Source: CAXTTV01 sp964247295 (GTDB lineage: Bacteria; Chloroflexota; Ktedonobacteria; Ktedonobacterales; Ktedonobacteraceae). Taken from it: a stretch of 11,779 nucleotides of DNA. The stretch spans positions 1-11,779 of the forward strand of contig CAXTTV010000150.1 of the NCBI GenBank assembly GCA_964247295.1. Reading direction: 5' to 3'. Positions 1-6,677 of the stretch are shown piece by piece. Made by a program: the position numbers and the translations under genes. The notes beneath the pieces were generated by a model. It did no database searches and was not told the origin of the DNA. It saw only the letters and a program-made list of their open reading frames with translations. Every line of letters begins with the position of its first letter. Position 1 is the first letter of the stretch.

Positions 1-80
1 CTAGCCCCTTCAAGGGTTCGCCAACGGTATCAAAATTCGGGATGACTCATGTTTTTTCTTTGCCAGAATAGAAGTTTCCG

Positions 81-102
81 GGCAAATCTATTTTAATTTG
101 CC
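81..102 (-). terminator. Hairpin overlapping the esterase stop codon, weak terminator candidate
   Basis: GGCAAAT/ATTTGCC stem of 7 bp with an 8-nt loop; the TAG stop (88-90) overlaps the end of the stem and the loop. On the minus strand it is followed by GGAAACTTC rather than a U-run, so it is not a good intrinsic terminator. It may instead protect the 3' end. Confidence 0.25.
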
Positions 103-1587
103 TTCTTTGATTAACTTTTCTCGAAGGGCAAGGACGCTTGGATCAATCTTCGCGGCGGTTGTCGAATTCACGAATAAGATGGCATCAAAATCCTTTGGAT
201 AGACCATCGTCTTTTTGCTGATCCCTAGCTGCTCTACAACCAGTTCATTGTTGCTGTAGGAGCCACCGATATAATAATGTTGTAAAGGATCGAACAGCCA
301 GACCTCATTCGGATTGTTGACATCCCGACCGCGTAAGGTGAACCAGAGCTGATTATAGCCCAGGTCCTTTAGCTTTCCTGTCAGGCTGGCCCGGTCGATT
401 CCTGGTACAGTGAAGTTTTTCAGCTCGAAACTGTGATCAAAGTCCGCAGCGAGAAATTGCCCTGAGTAGAAATCTGTGGCGATTGAGAAGTAGGTTGATC
501 CCAGCTCTTTGGTAATCATTGCGCCGCTGCTGGCTGTTCCACCAAAGGAATATCCTCGGCCAACATGCGCATCGTGCGCCCAATAAATACCTTTTGTAGA
601 TGTCCCTCCTAGATTGGTGAGTGCCAGCACATTGCTTGCCAGAGCTCTTTCGCGCGGGTCCCCTTTATCAGAGTATGTGATAGTTTGAAAGGATTTGCTC
701 AACTTTACCCACTGCTGGGTCGCCGCATAATAATTGACTAGCAAATGCACACTATCTGCGTGTCCTGACAGGTTTTTATGCAGAAGTCTTGTAAAGTCCG
801 CTTCCCGATTATTTTCTTGAGGAAGCATTGGGGTGAGTTGCTGAACCGCCTTGCGAAACTTTGCCTTTTGAGTCGTTTCGATTGCCGAGATCTTGGCTTC
901 ATCCAGATGATTCTGGGTATAGTAATTTTTGTCACTGGTCTGTAGGTTTGATAGCTGCTCGGCTGCGCTTCGGACATCTTGTAGAGGCGCTTTGGCATCA
1001 TCAGGGAGGGCCTTCCCCAGTTCAGTAACATCCCCCTTCCAGTTCTGATTATCAGTTCCGTAGAAATGCACCATATCATTGGGATGTTGTAGATTCCACG
1101 CTCTCAACCATTTTAGTAACGTGATATAGTCCTCTACCTGGAAGTAGATGAAAAGAGGTAGTACAGCCTCTGCCGGGCTACCCACTCCCTGAGTGATGTA
1201 CTGATCAACTGCGGTTGTATCTCCAATATCCGTTTCGAGGGCAATGAAGCGGTATCCCTTCTGGCTGACCAGGTACTCGACCAGACGGTTGCGCAACTTT
1301 ACAAAATCTTGTGTCCCATGGGTAGCCTCACCAAGGCCGACTACACGTGCTGTATCAAAGTTGCTGCCGAACTTCTCAAAATCTGTGAAGCCGCTACCTA
1401 TATCTTGCGATTTCAGCGGGACTACCTGACTGCGTAACCACTCGACGCGGGGATCAGTGGCCGCCTCCTTCTGTGAAGCGGCCAGCGCTACCTTTGAATC
1501 TTTTCCCATAGCATCCCAGCCCGTTAATAGTTGTAATGTGACGGCAACCAGTAGCAGCATGGCGAAAGATTTTCTTCGTTTCTTCAT
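88..1587 (-). CDS. Erythromycin esterase-like hydrolase with N-terminal signal/anchor
   Basis: This 499-aa protein matches the erythromycin esterase (Ere-like) family. Visible family motifs are GEATHG at residues 86-91 (Glu87 and the putative catalytic base His90), Arg99/Arg101 just after, ALETD at 116-120 (Glu118), a PRERA segment at 311-315 and WAHDAH at 336-341. In characterised Ere enzymes the equivalent His and Glu residues carry out hydrolysis of the macrolactone ester, so the active site appears intact. Residues 1-22 have a KKRRK basic start and a hydrophobic run (about 8-22), followed by a possible Ala-rich cleavage region near 34-37. No lipobox Cys is seen, so export or membrane anchoring is likely, unlike cytoplasmic EreA/EreB. 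The gene lies 38 nt after the ABC permease and is probably the last gene of that operon. An AAGG-type ribosome site lies rather far upstream of ATG 1587. The real substrate is unknown; many family members do not act on erythromycin. Confidence 0.9.
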   Translation of the reverse strand: MKKRRKSFAMLLLVAVTLQLLTGWDAMGKDSKVALAASQKEAATDPRVEWLRSQVVPLKSQDIGSGFTDFEKFGSNFDTARVVGLGEATHGTQDFVKLRNRLVEYLVSQKGYRFIALETDIGDTTAVDQYITQGVGSPAEAVLPLFIYFQVEDYITLLKWLRAWNLQHPNDMVHFYGTDNQNWKGDVTELGKALPDDAKAPLQDVRSAAEQLSNLQTSDKNYYTQNHLDEAKISAIETTQKAKFRKAVQQLTPMLPQENNREADFTRLLHKNLSGHADSVHLLVNYYAATQQWVKLSKSFQTITYSDKGDPRERALASNVLALTNLGGTSTKGIYWAHDAHVGRGYSFGGTASSGAMITKELGSTYFSIATDFYSGQFLAADFDHSFELKNFTVPGIDRASLTGKLKDLGYNQLWFTLRGRDVNNPNEVWLFDPLQHYYIGGSYSNNELVVEQLGISKKTMVYPKDFDAILFVNSTTAAKIDPSVLALREKLIKEGKLK

Positions 1588-1625
1588 AGCTGTCTGCGAT
1601 CCTTTTTCCTTTCAGGCCCGATCGA

Positions 1626-2897
1626 CTATTCGTAGCGGAGCGCGGTAATCGGGTCCTGACGCATTGCTTTGAGAGCCGGGAGAGTACCAGCGGCAAGGGC
1701 CAGCGCCATAATGCCGAGGATCACCCCGATAATTAGAGCTGGTGGAAAGGCCAGGCCGGTGAAACCGGGAAAGACGCTCCCAAAGGCATCGCCAAGCGCC
1801 CCTCTAGAGCCGAATCCCACCAGGAGAGCGAGCAGAAACCCGATCAAGCTGCCCCAAAGACCTATCAGAGCCGCCTCAGTCGCGAATAGACTGAAGATCT
1901 CGCCACTGCGCATTCCCAGAGCCTTCAGAAGTCCCACCTCGCGGGTCCGCTCAGTCACCGCCATATAGAGGGTATTGACGATTCCGAAGGTGGCGGCCAG
2001 GATCGCGATCGCGCTAAACACTCCCAGTCCTAGTTGCAGTGATCCAACCCATGAAGTGGCTTGATCGATCGCTGATTCATAGGTACCAGCATTGATCTGT
2101 TTGTTGCTCAGACTCTTTTGAACAGCGGTTACCTGATCAGCAGTTAATCCAGGCTTTAAATAGATATTCGCAGTCACATAGCGGTAAAGGAGCTCTTCCG
2201 CGCCACTGGCCTGCCACTCGCTGATAGATTTCAGTTGTGAACGATTGATAATCGTCTGAGTATTCATAATCAAGGAATTTGCAAGAACAGCCTTGACAAC
2301 AAACTGGTGTGATTGCACCTCTTTCAACTGGTTTTTGAAAGCAAATGTCACGGTTTTTCCGAGAGCATCCTGAGGTGACTTGAAGCCAAAGGCCTCGACG
2401 AAGCCATATCCCAGCGCCAGCCCATCCGATGTCTTCCCCACATCGCTGATATTGCCAGCCGCCGTTCCGAGTTGCATCGTTGGAAGAAATTCATTGGTGC
2501 GGGTCTTAAATTTATGGGCGTTATCAACCATCACATATTCGGTTGAGATATTCAGAGAGGGCTCGACACGCTCCACATTGGGAGTCAGGCGGATCGCATC
2601 CAGATCCTGAGCATCCAGAAACTGGCCGCCAAAATCGTTTTTTGTCGGATCATAAGGTGTAGGCTTTGATCCCAGCCCGGTGAGGCCACTGCTTGCTCCC
2701 TTGTTCGCGATCAATGTATCTTTCACGTGCATTAGCGCGGTCTGATCGTTAATATAGCCTTTGAGCCCCTCACCGATCGCCAGCGTTACGGTCAGGGTAA
2801 ACGCGCCGATCACGATCGCCAGGACCGTCAAGAGTGAGCGCAAAAAAGATTGCCGCAGGTTGCGGTTGGCTGTTGAAACCACTTCAATAGTTTTCAT
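1626..2897 (-). CDS. MacB/FtsX-type ABC transporter permease
   Basis: The 423-aa product has the layout of MacB-family permeases. There is one membrane segment near residues 19-43, a long extracytoplasmic domain (about 44-285), then three C-terminal membrane segments (about 287-310, 335-362, 385-410). After the second segment comes the conserved cytoplasmic stretch ERTREVGLLKALGMR, which contacts the ATPase in FtsX-fold transporters. The protein ends with the family-typical KAMRQDPITALRYE. It would work as a homodimer with the ATPase encoded immediately upstream, which ends 20 nt before this start. A GGGAG ribosome site lies about 10 nt before ATG 2897. Known relatives expel macrolides, peptides or lipoprotein-like substrates; the esterase-like gene following it in the same unit hints at a drug or ester compound, but substrate cannot be read from sequence. 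Confidence 0.93.
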   Translation of the reverse strand: MKTIEVVSTANRNLRQSFLRSLLTVLAIVIGAFTLTVTLAIGEGLKGYINDQTALMHVKDTLIANKGASSGLTGLGSKPTPYDPTKNDFGGQFLDAQDLDAIRLTPNVERVEPSLNISTEYVMVDNAHKFKTRTNEFLPTMQLGTAAGNISDVGKTSDGLALGYGFVEAFGFKSPQDALGKTVTFAFKNQLKEVQSHQFVVKAVLANSLIMNTQTIINRSQLKSISEWQASGAEELLYRYVTANIYLKPGLTADQVTAVQKSLSNKQINAGTYESAIDQATSWVGSLQLGLGVFSAIAILAATFGIVNTLYMAVTERTREVGLLKALGMRSGEIFSLFATEAALIGLWGSLIGFLLALLVGFGSRGALGDAFGSVFPGFTGLAFPPALIIGVILGIMALALAAGTLPALKAMRQDPITALRYE

Positions 2898-2917
2898 AGA
2901 GTCACGCTCCCAAATTT

Positions 2918-3646
2918 CTAACTCTGAGCGATCTGACCATCGACAATCAGAATATGACGTTCAAAGAGCCGGGCCAGATCCAGATCATGCGTCACGGTAA
3001 TCAGAGTCACGCCTGAGTCCTGGCTCAGTTTAAACAGAAAATCGAGGATCTGATGGCCCGTTTTTGAATCCAGGCTACCGGTCGGCTCATCGGCGAATAA
3101 CACACGTGGTTTCGCGACCATTGCGCGGGCAATCGCGACGCGTTGCTTCTGCCCCCCCGAGAGATCGGTGGCCTTATTGCGTGCCTTCTCTCCCAGGCCA
3201 ACCAGTTCGAGCGCATCGCGGCCATCCTTATCAGACTGCTGGCTTGAGAGCCCCTGAATCTTTAGGGGGAGGACAACGTTCTCCATCACGGTGAGTTGGG
3301 GGAGCAAGAAAAATTGCTGAAAAATAAACCCGAAGGTCTCGCTCCGCAGTTTCGCGAGTTTGCTCGCGGAAAAATCAGCAACATTCTGGCCGGCATACCA
3401 GATCTCCCCGGAGGTTGGACGGTCTAGCGTCGACATCAGGTGCATTAGCGTGGATTTCCCTGAGCCAGACTTGCCCAGGATAGCTAGCCGCTCCCCCGCA
3501 TTGATTTTCAGGGAGACCCCGCGCAGCGCCTGAAATTCTCCAGGAGGGCGGCCATACGTTTTCGCGAGATCGCGTACCTGAAAAAGCGGATCTCGGTCAG
3601 GATTCTGATCCTTATATTCAATCCTGGAAGAAGATGTTGTATCCAT
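2918..3646 (-). CDS. MacB/LolD-type ABC transporter ATP-binding protein
   Basis: This 242-aa nucleotide-binding subunit has every ABC motif: Walker A GKSGSGKST (58-66), Q-loop Gln110, signature LSGGQ (162-166), Walker B RVLFADE (181-187) and the H-loop His220 in TVTHD. The spacing and the sequence around the signature fit the MacB/LolD/FtsE branch. It powers the FtsX-type permease encoded 20 nt downstream. I chose ATG 3646 because a strong GAGGAAAGG ribosome site precedes it by 6 nt. An in-frame ATG at 3706 would add 20 residues that include the ribosome-site sequence itself, and they do not resemble the family. The gene is 123 nt downstream of the MalT-like regulator gene and begins the ABC/esterase unit. 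I see no convincing sigma70 promoter in that gap, so read-through from the regulator gene or an activated weak promoter is possible. Confidence 0.95.
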   Translation of the reverse strand: MDTTSSSRIEYKDQNPDRDPLFQVRDLAKTYGRPPGEFQALRGVSLKINAGERLAILGKSGSGKSTLMHLMSTLDRPTSGEIWYAGQNVADFSASKLAKLRSETFGFIFQQFFLLPQLTVMENVVLPLKIQGLSSQQSDKDGRDALELVGLGEKARNKATDLSGGQKQRVAIARAMVAKPRVLFADEPTGSLDSKTGHQILDFLFKLSQDSGVTLITVTHDLDLARLFERHILIVDGQIAQS

Positions 3647-3652
3647 ACTATG

Positions 3653-3661
3653 CCTTTCCTC
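3653..3661 (-). promoter_or_regulatory. Ribosome binding site that fixes the ABC ATPase start
   Basis: On the minus strand this reads GAGGAAAGG, 6 nt before ATG 3646. It is the best Shine-Dalgarno match near this gene and supports the shorter 242-aa product over a start at 3706. Confidence 0.8.
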
Positions 3662-3769
3662 TTTATATATAGTGAAAAAAACAGGGTGAGGATGTAAAGC
3701 AAGCATAGCAGAAACATCGGGGAAGGACTGTCAGCCAAAAGGATGAATTTCTGAGGTTTGGGAGAGAGA

Positions 3770-6463
3770 TTACAGCAGGTGAAAAGCTCGGGCTTTTTTA
3801 AGGGCCTGAGTGCGATTTGTAGCGTCCAGTTTTGTATAGATCCGTTGCAGATGAGTTTTAATGGTACTGAGGGAAACAATTAGATGTTTCGCAATCTCTT
3901 GATTGGAGAGACCCGCCTCAAGCAGATGCAAAACTTCCATCTCGCGAGCGCTTAAAGCCGTAGTGAAAGGCTCGGAAGAAGTTTGTGGAAAAGCCTTTAG
4001 CAGTGTTTTCAAATAGATTGTGGAAATCTTTATTTCTGGTTGTTTTTCCGCAAACGTGAGAGCAGCCGAAAGCAGGTTTTTCATAGGTGTACCCAGATCA
4101 ACAAAGGTCCGAATGTAGCCTTCTGGTTCGGCCTGTTCTATGGCCCTCTTCAAGCTTTCAATGGCCTGTAACAGGTCTCCTTGAGCGTAGTAGGCAAGAG
4201 CTTGTAGGGCGAATACCTCAATAAGCACACCATCTCCCATACCTGCCTGAAGCCATATTTCTAGAGATGGTAGTCGCTCTAACGCCTCGACAGGCTTATT
4301 TTGAACGATTAACAAGTAATTCAGTACCCGTAATTGTACTAATTTTGTCTGCATCAAACTAGTAGAATTCGAGCTGTTCCGATCAATTTCATCATCTTTA
4401 AGCGTAAGGTGCCGATAGTGTTTTTCCCAATACTGTGCGGGTTGGTTATCCCCATATACCAGCCATATCTCTGCATGAATGGCTTCTAACTTCTCGCTAT
4501 TCTGGGTCTTAGATAATAGATCGTACTTTGTTGCCAGACTTTTTGCTTTGTAATAAAAGCTTTCCGCCTCATCTTTTTTCTTCTGCGCCATTTTGAGTTT
4601 CATCATCTGAAAATAGGCTATATAGAGATATGATCCTGACTCCTCATCTTCGCTACAATATTTTGTCCCTTGCATGATGGATTTTTCAGCCTGATCTAAT
4701 TGATTGAATTCATAATAAAGTGAGCCAATCAGGATATAGGCTCCCCCAATGATAAACGTCATGTGTGGGTTTGCAGCAGCACCAGCCCGATCTATAACCT
4801 CTTGAAAGACGCTCAAGGCCTTATGAAGTGTGCCTTGATTTTGCAGAAGGATCGCATGCATATAGAGAGTAGAGATCACCAGGTTCTTTTGCTCTGGTGA
4901 TTGATTTGTATCAAGCGTTTCCTGAAGGAGTGTCAGGGCCTTTTCACTTTGACCGCTAATCTGATATACGATGCCCAGGGTATGCATAGCTAATCCGCGC
5001 CACCGAAAATAGCTGGATGGTAGATCGATGAGAGCCTGCTCTAAAAGCCGGATTGCCAGAGACCGGTCTGTATTCAAATAGAGCAGAGCCTGTAAAATCG
5101 CCATCCTGGCCCAGAGGGGACGCTCCCATTGATCATTAGCAAGTACCTTTACTCCTTTGTCATGGATACGGGCGGAAGTCTCCGCTATTCTTCCATTGAA
5201 ATGGAGCAACACGGTGTAGAAAAGATCGAGGAGTGGAAATTTCTGAAGCATTTCTTCTGGAAACGCCTCAAGCCACTTTAGAGGGAGCAGGCGTTCATTT
5301 CGTTCAAAAACCATCAGCATCACCTGCTCAATTAAGAGTGAGGCCTTCTCAAAGTCCTGGGCGCTTAAAGCGTGCTGGATCGCCTCCTCAGTTCTTCCCT
5401 GTTGTTGATACCATTGGGCAGCTCGTCGATGAAGTGTCTGCCTGGGGATCTGGGTGATCTCAGCCGGTTGGGAGCGGAGGGCGTCAACGAAAAGATGGTG
5501 ATAGCGGTACCAGAGGCGTTCATTGTCCAATGGTACAAGGAAGAGATTTGCCTGTTCCAGTTGTTGAAGCATCTGGCGGCTATCGTTCCGTTCCAATAGC
5601 GCATCGCAGAGGGAAGCACTCAGATTATCCAGAATGCAGGTAGAGAGCAGAAAGTGTTGCACTTCAGAGGATTGGTGAGCGAAAACCTCCTCAAAAAGGT
5701 AATCTTGAATAAAGCGATGTTTGCCCGAAAGGGTCGTGAGAAATAGTGAGATCTGTTCCTGCCCCCGCAAGGAAAGAGTTGTGAGCTGGATACCAGCGAT
5801 CCAGCCCTCGGTTTTTGCTTCCAATAAAGCCAGATCTTTCTCTGATAGAGGCATATGTACAACCTCTTCGCAAAAGGCTTCAATCTCTTCCTTTGAAAAA
5901 CGGAGATCCTGGCTACGCATCTCATAAAGATAGCCTTGAGCGCGCATCCGAGCTAATGGGAGGGCCGGATCGCAGCGACTGGAGAGAATCAGATGCAGAT
6001 TGGGTGAAAGATGTTCCAGAAAAAATGTCAGGCTCTGGTCTATTTGCGGTGAATCAATAAAATGATAGTCGTCCAGAATAAGCACAATCTGGGAAGGCGT
6101 AGCGCGGATCTTATTAAGAAACTTGAGTAAAATCGTCTGGAGTGGTGGGGCCTGGAGTGAGTGGAGCATTGGAATGAGCTCTTCTGTACAGCCGGGGATT
6201 ACCCCTTCCAGGGCGTTGATCACATAGAACCAGAAGCGGTTGGGATCACTATCATCTGAACTGAGAGAGAGCCATGCAACCTTACCTTGATACTGTTGAA
6301 CCCACTGTGTTAGAAGTGTTGTTTTACCAAAGCCAGCCGGTGTAGAGAGCAGAAGGCAGCGATAATGCTCAACTCGATTGAGCTGTCGCAAAAGATGCTC
6401 GCGTGGTACAGTCTCGTTTCGCCCTGGGGGGATCAACACTTTACTCATCAAAGCAGAGATCAT
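3770..6463 (-). CDS. MalT-like STAND ATPase, LuxR-family transcriptional regulator
   Basis: The 897-aa protein has the MalT/LAL architecture. The N-terminal STAND NTPase has Walker A TPAGFGKTT (41-49), Walker B IVLILDDYH (126-134, Asp131/Asp132) and the typical LILSSRCDPALPLARMRA segment (about 158-175). A long alpha-helical, TPR-like sensor region follows (about 340-800). The last 60 or so residues are a LuxR/GerE helix-turn-helix, with LSAREMEVLHLL followed by GLSNQEIAKHL and STIKTHLQRIYTKL. Such proteins bind an inducer and ATP, oligomerise and activate transcription. ATG 6463 is chosen because AAGAGG lies 8 nt upstream; Met6 is a weaker alternative. It is transcribed from a strong promoter at 6608-6636 through a structured leader. 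The next gene downstream begins the ABC/esterase unit, a plausible target, but no operator is demonstrated. The inducer is unknown. Length is typical of the family. Confidence 0.93.
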   Translation of the reverse strand: MISALMSKVLIPPGRNETVPREHLLRQLNRVEHYRCLLLSTPAGFGKTTLLTQWVQQYQGKVAWLSLSSDDSDPNRFWFYVINALEGVIPGCTEELIPMLHSLQAPPLQTILLKFLNKIRATPSQIVLILDDYHFIDSPQIDQSLTFFLEHLSPNLHLILSSRCDPALPLARMRAQGYLYEMRSQDLRFSKEEIEAFCEEVVHMPLSEKDLALLEAKTEGWIAGIQLTTLSLRGQEQISLFLTTLSGKHRFIQDYLFEEVFAHQSSEVQHFLLSTCILDNLSASLCDALLERNDSRQMLQQLEQANLFLVPLDNERLWYRYHHLFVDALRSQPAEITQIPRQTLHRRAAQWYQQQGRTEEAIQHALSAQDFEKASLLIEQVMLMVFERNERLLPLKWLEAFPEEMLQKFPLLDLFYTVLLHFNGRIAETSARIHDKGVKVLANDQWERPLWARMAILQALLYLNTDRSLAIRLLEQALIDLPSSYFRWRGLAMHTLGIVYQISGQSEKALTLLQETLDTNQSPEQKNLVISTLYMHAILLQNQGTLHKALSVFQEVIDRAGAAANPHMTFIIGGAYILIGSLYYEFNQLDQAEKSIMQGTKYCSEDEESGSYLYIAYFQMMKLKMAQKKKDEAESFYYKAKSLATKYDLLSKTQNSEKLEAIHAEIWLVYGDNQPAQYWEKHYRHLTLKDDEIDRNSSNSTSLMQTKLVQLRVLNYLLIVQNKPVEALERLPSLEIWLQAGMGDGVLIEVFALQALAYYAQGDLLQAIESLKRAIEQAEPEGYIRTFVDLGTPMKNLLSAALTFAEKQPEIKISTIYLKTLLKAFPQTSSEPFTTALSAREMEVLHLLEAGLSNQEIAKHLIVSLSTIKTHLQRIYTKLDATNRTQALKKARAFHLL

Positions 6464-6471
6464 TGCTCTAA

Positions 6472-6477
6472 CCTCTT
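6472..6477 (-). promoter_or_regulatory. Ribosome binding site of the MalT-like regulator
   Basis: Reads AAGAGG on the minus strand, 8 nt before ATG 6463. It supports the first Met over the internal ATG at 6448. Confidence 0.7.
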
Positions 6478-6496
6478 ACGAGCTACATTCTACAAG

Positions 6497-6601
6497 AAAG
6501 CAAGGGTGGAGGCGATCAGAAGTCCAACCTGATGTCAATCGTGTTTGCACAATCGTTCTAACGTTGCACCACGTCCCCATATCGGCTGGAACAAATCCAG
6601 C
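6497..6601 (-). ncRNA. Structured 5' leader of the MalT-like gene (copy A, one unit)
   Basis: This region lies between the predicted transcription start (about 6601) and the regulator start codon. In RNA orientation it holds three hairpins. A 5'-terminal stem GCUGGA/UCCAGC with loop UUUGU is at 6585-6601. A stem CGAUUGUG/CACGAUUG with loop CAAA, including two G-U pairs, is at 6536-6555. A stem AUCAG/CUGAU with the loop core GGUUGGACUU is at 6515-6533. A conserved core GGGGACGUGGUGCA lies between the first two. The same elements, in the same order and with compensating stem changes, recur upstream of the LRV gene at 8606-8795. Similarity stops at the shared tail CGCCTCCACCCTTGCTTT, about 34 nt before the regulator ATG. 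It could be a cis-regulatory RNA or part of a dispersed repeat. It matches no riboswitch I know. Confidence 0.55.
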
Positions 6602-6607
6602 TCCCAT

Positions 6608-6636
6608 ACTATACGAGAAGTATGGATTACTGTCAA
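6608..6636 (-). promoter_or_regulatory. Sigma70-type promoter of the MalT-like gene
   Basis: The minus strand has -35 TTGACA (6631-6636), a spacer of exactly 17 nt and -10 TATAGT (6608-6613), one base from consensus. The expected start is near G6601, which is the first base of the leader's 5' hairpin. The same promoter with the same spacing precedes the second copy of the leader. Confidence 0.8.
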
Positions 6637-6677
6637 CTTTTGAGCTTAAAGAGCAGGGCTATTCGTGATCTATGAAT

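Noticed and set aside
3647..3706. Longer start of the ABC ATPase at 3706
   Set aside because: The extra 20 residues are encoded by the ribosome-site region and do not fit the family; ATG 3646 has the strong Shine-Dalgarno.
6497..6636. MITE or IS remnant
   Set aside because: No terminal inverted repeats or target duplications are visible at the edges of similarity, and both copies sit exactly between promoter and gene. A dispersed repeat is still an alternative and needs a genome search.
6378..6668. Plus-strand peptide similarity (LTLHHVPISAGT here, LTLHYVPVSVGT at 8641-8868), with changes often at third codon positions
   Set aside because: It looks briefly like conserved coding sequence, but all three units differ mostly by transitions that also keep G-U or A-U pairing in the minus-strand RNA. 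The frame does not stay similar on either side, and promoters and hairpins explain the conservation better.
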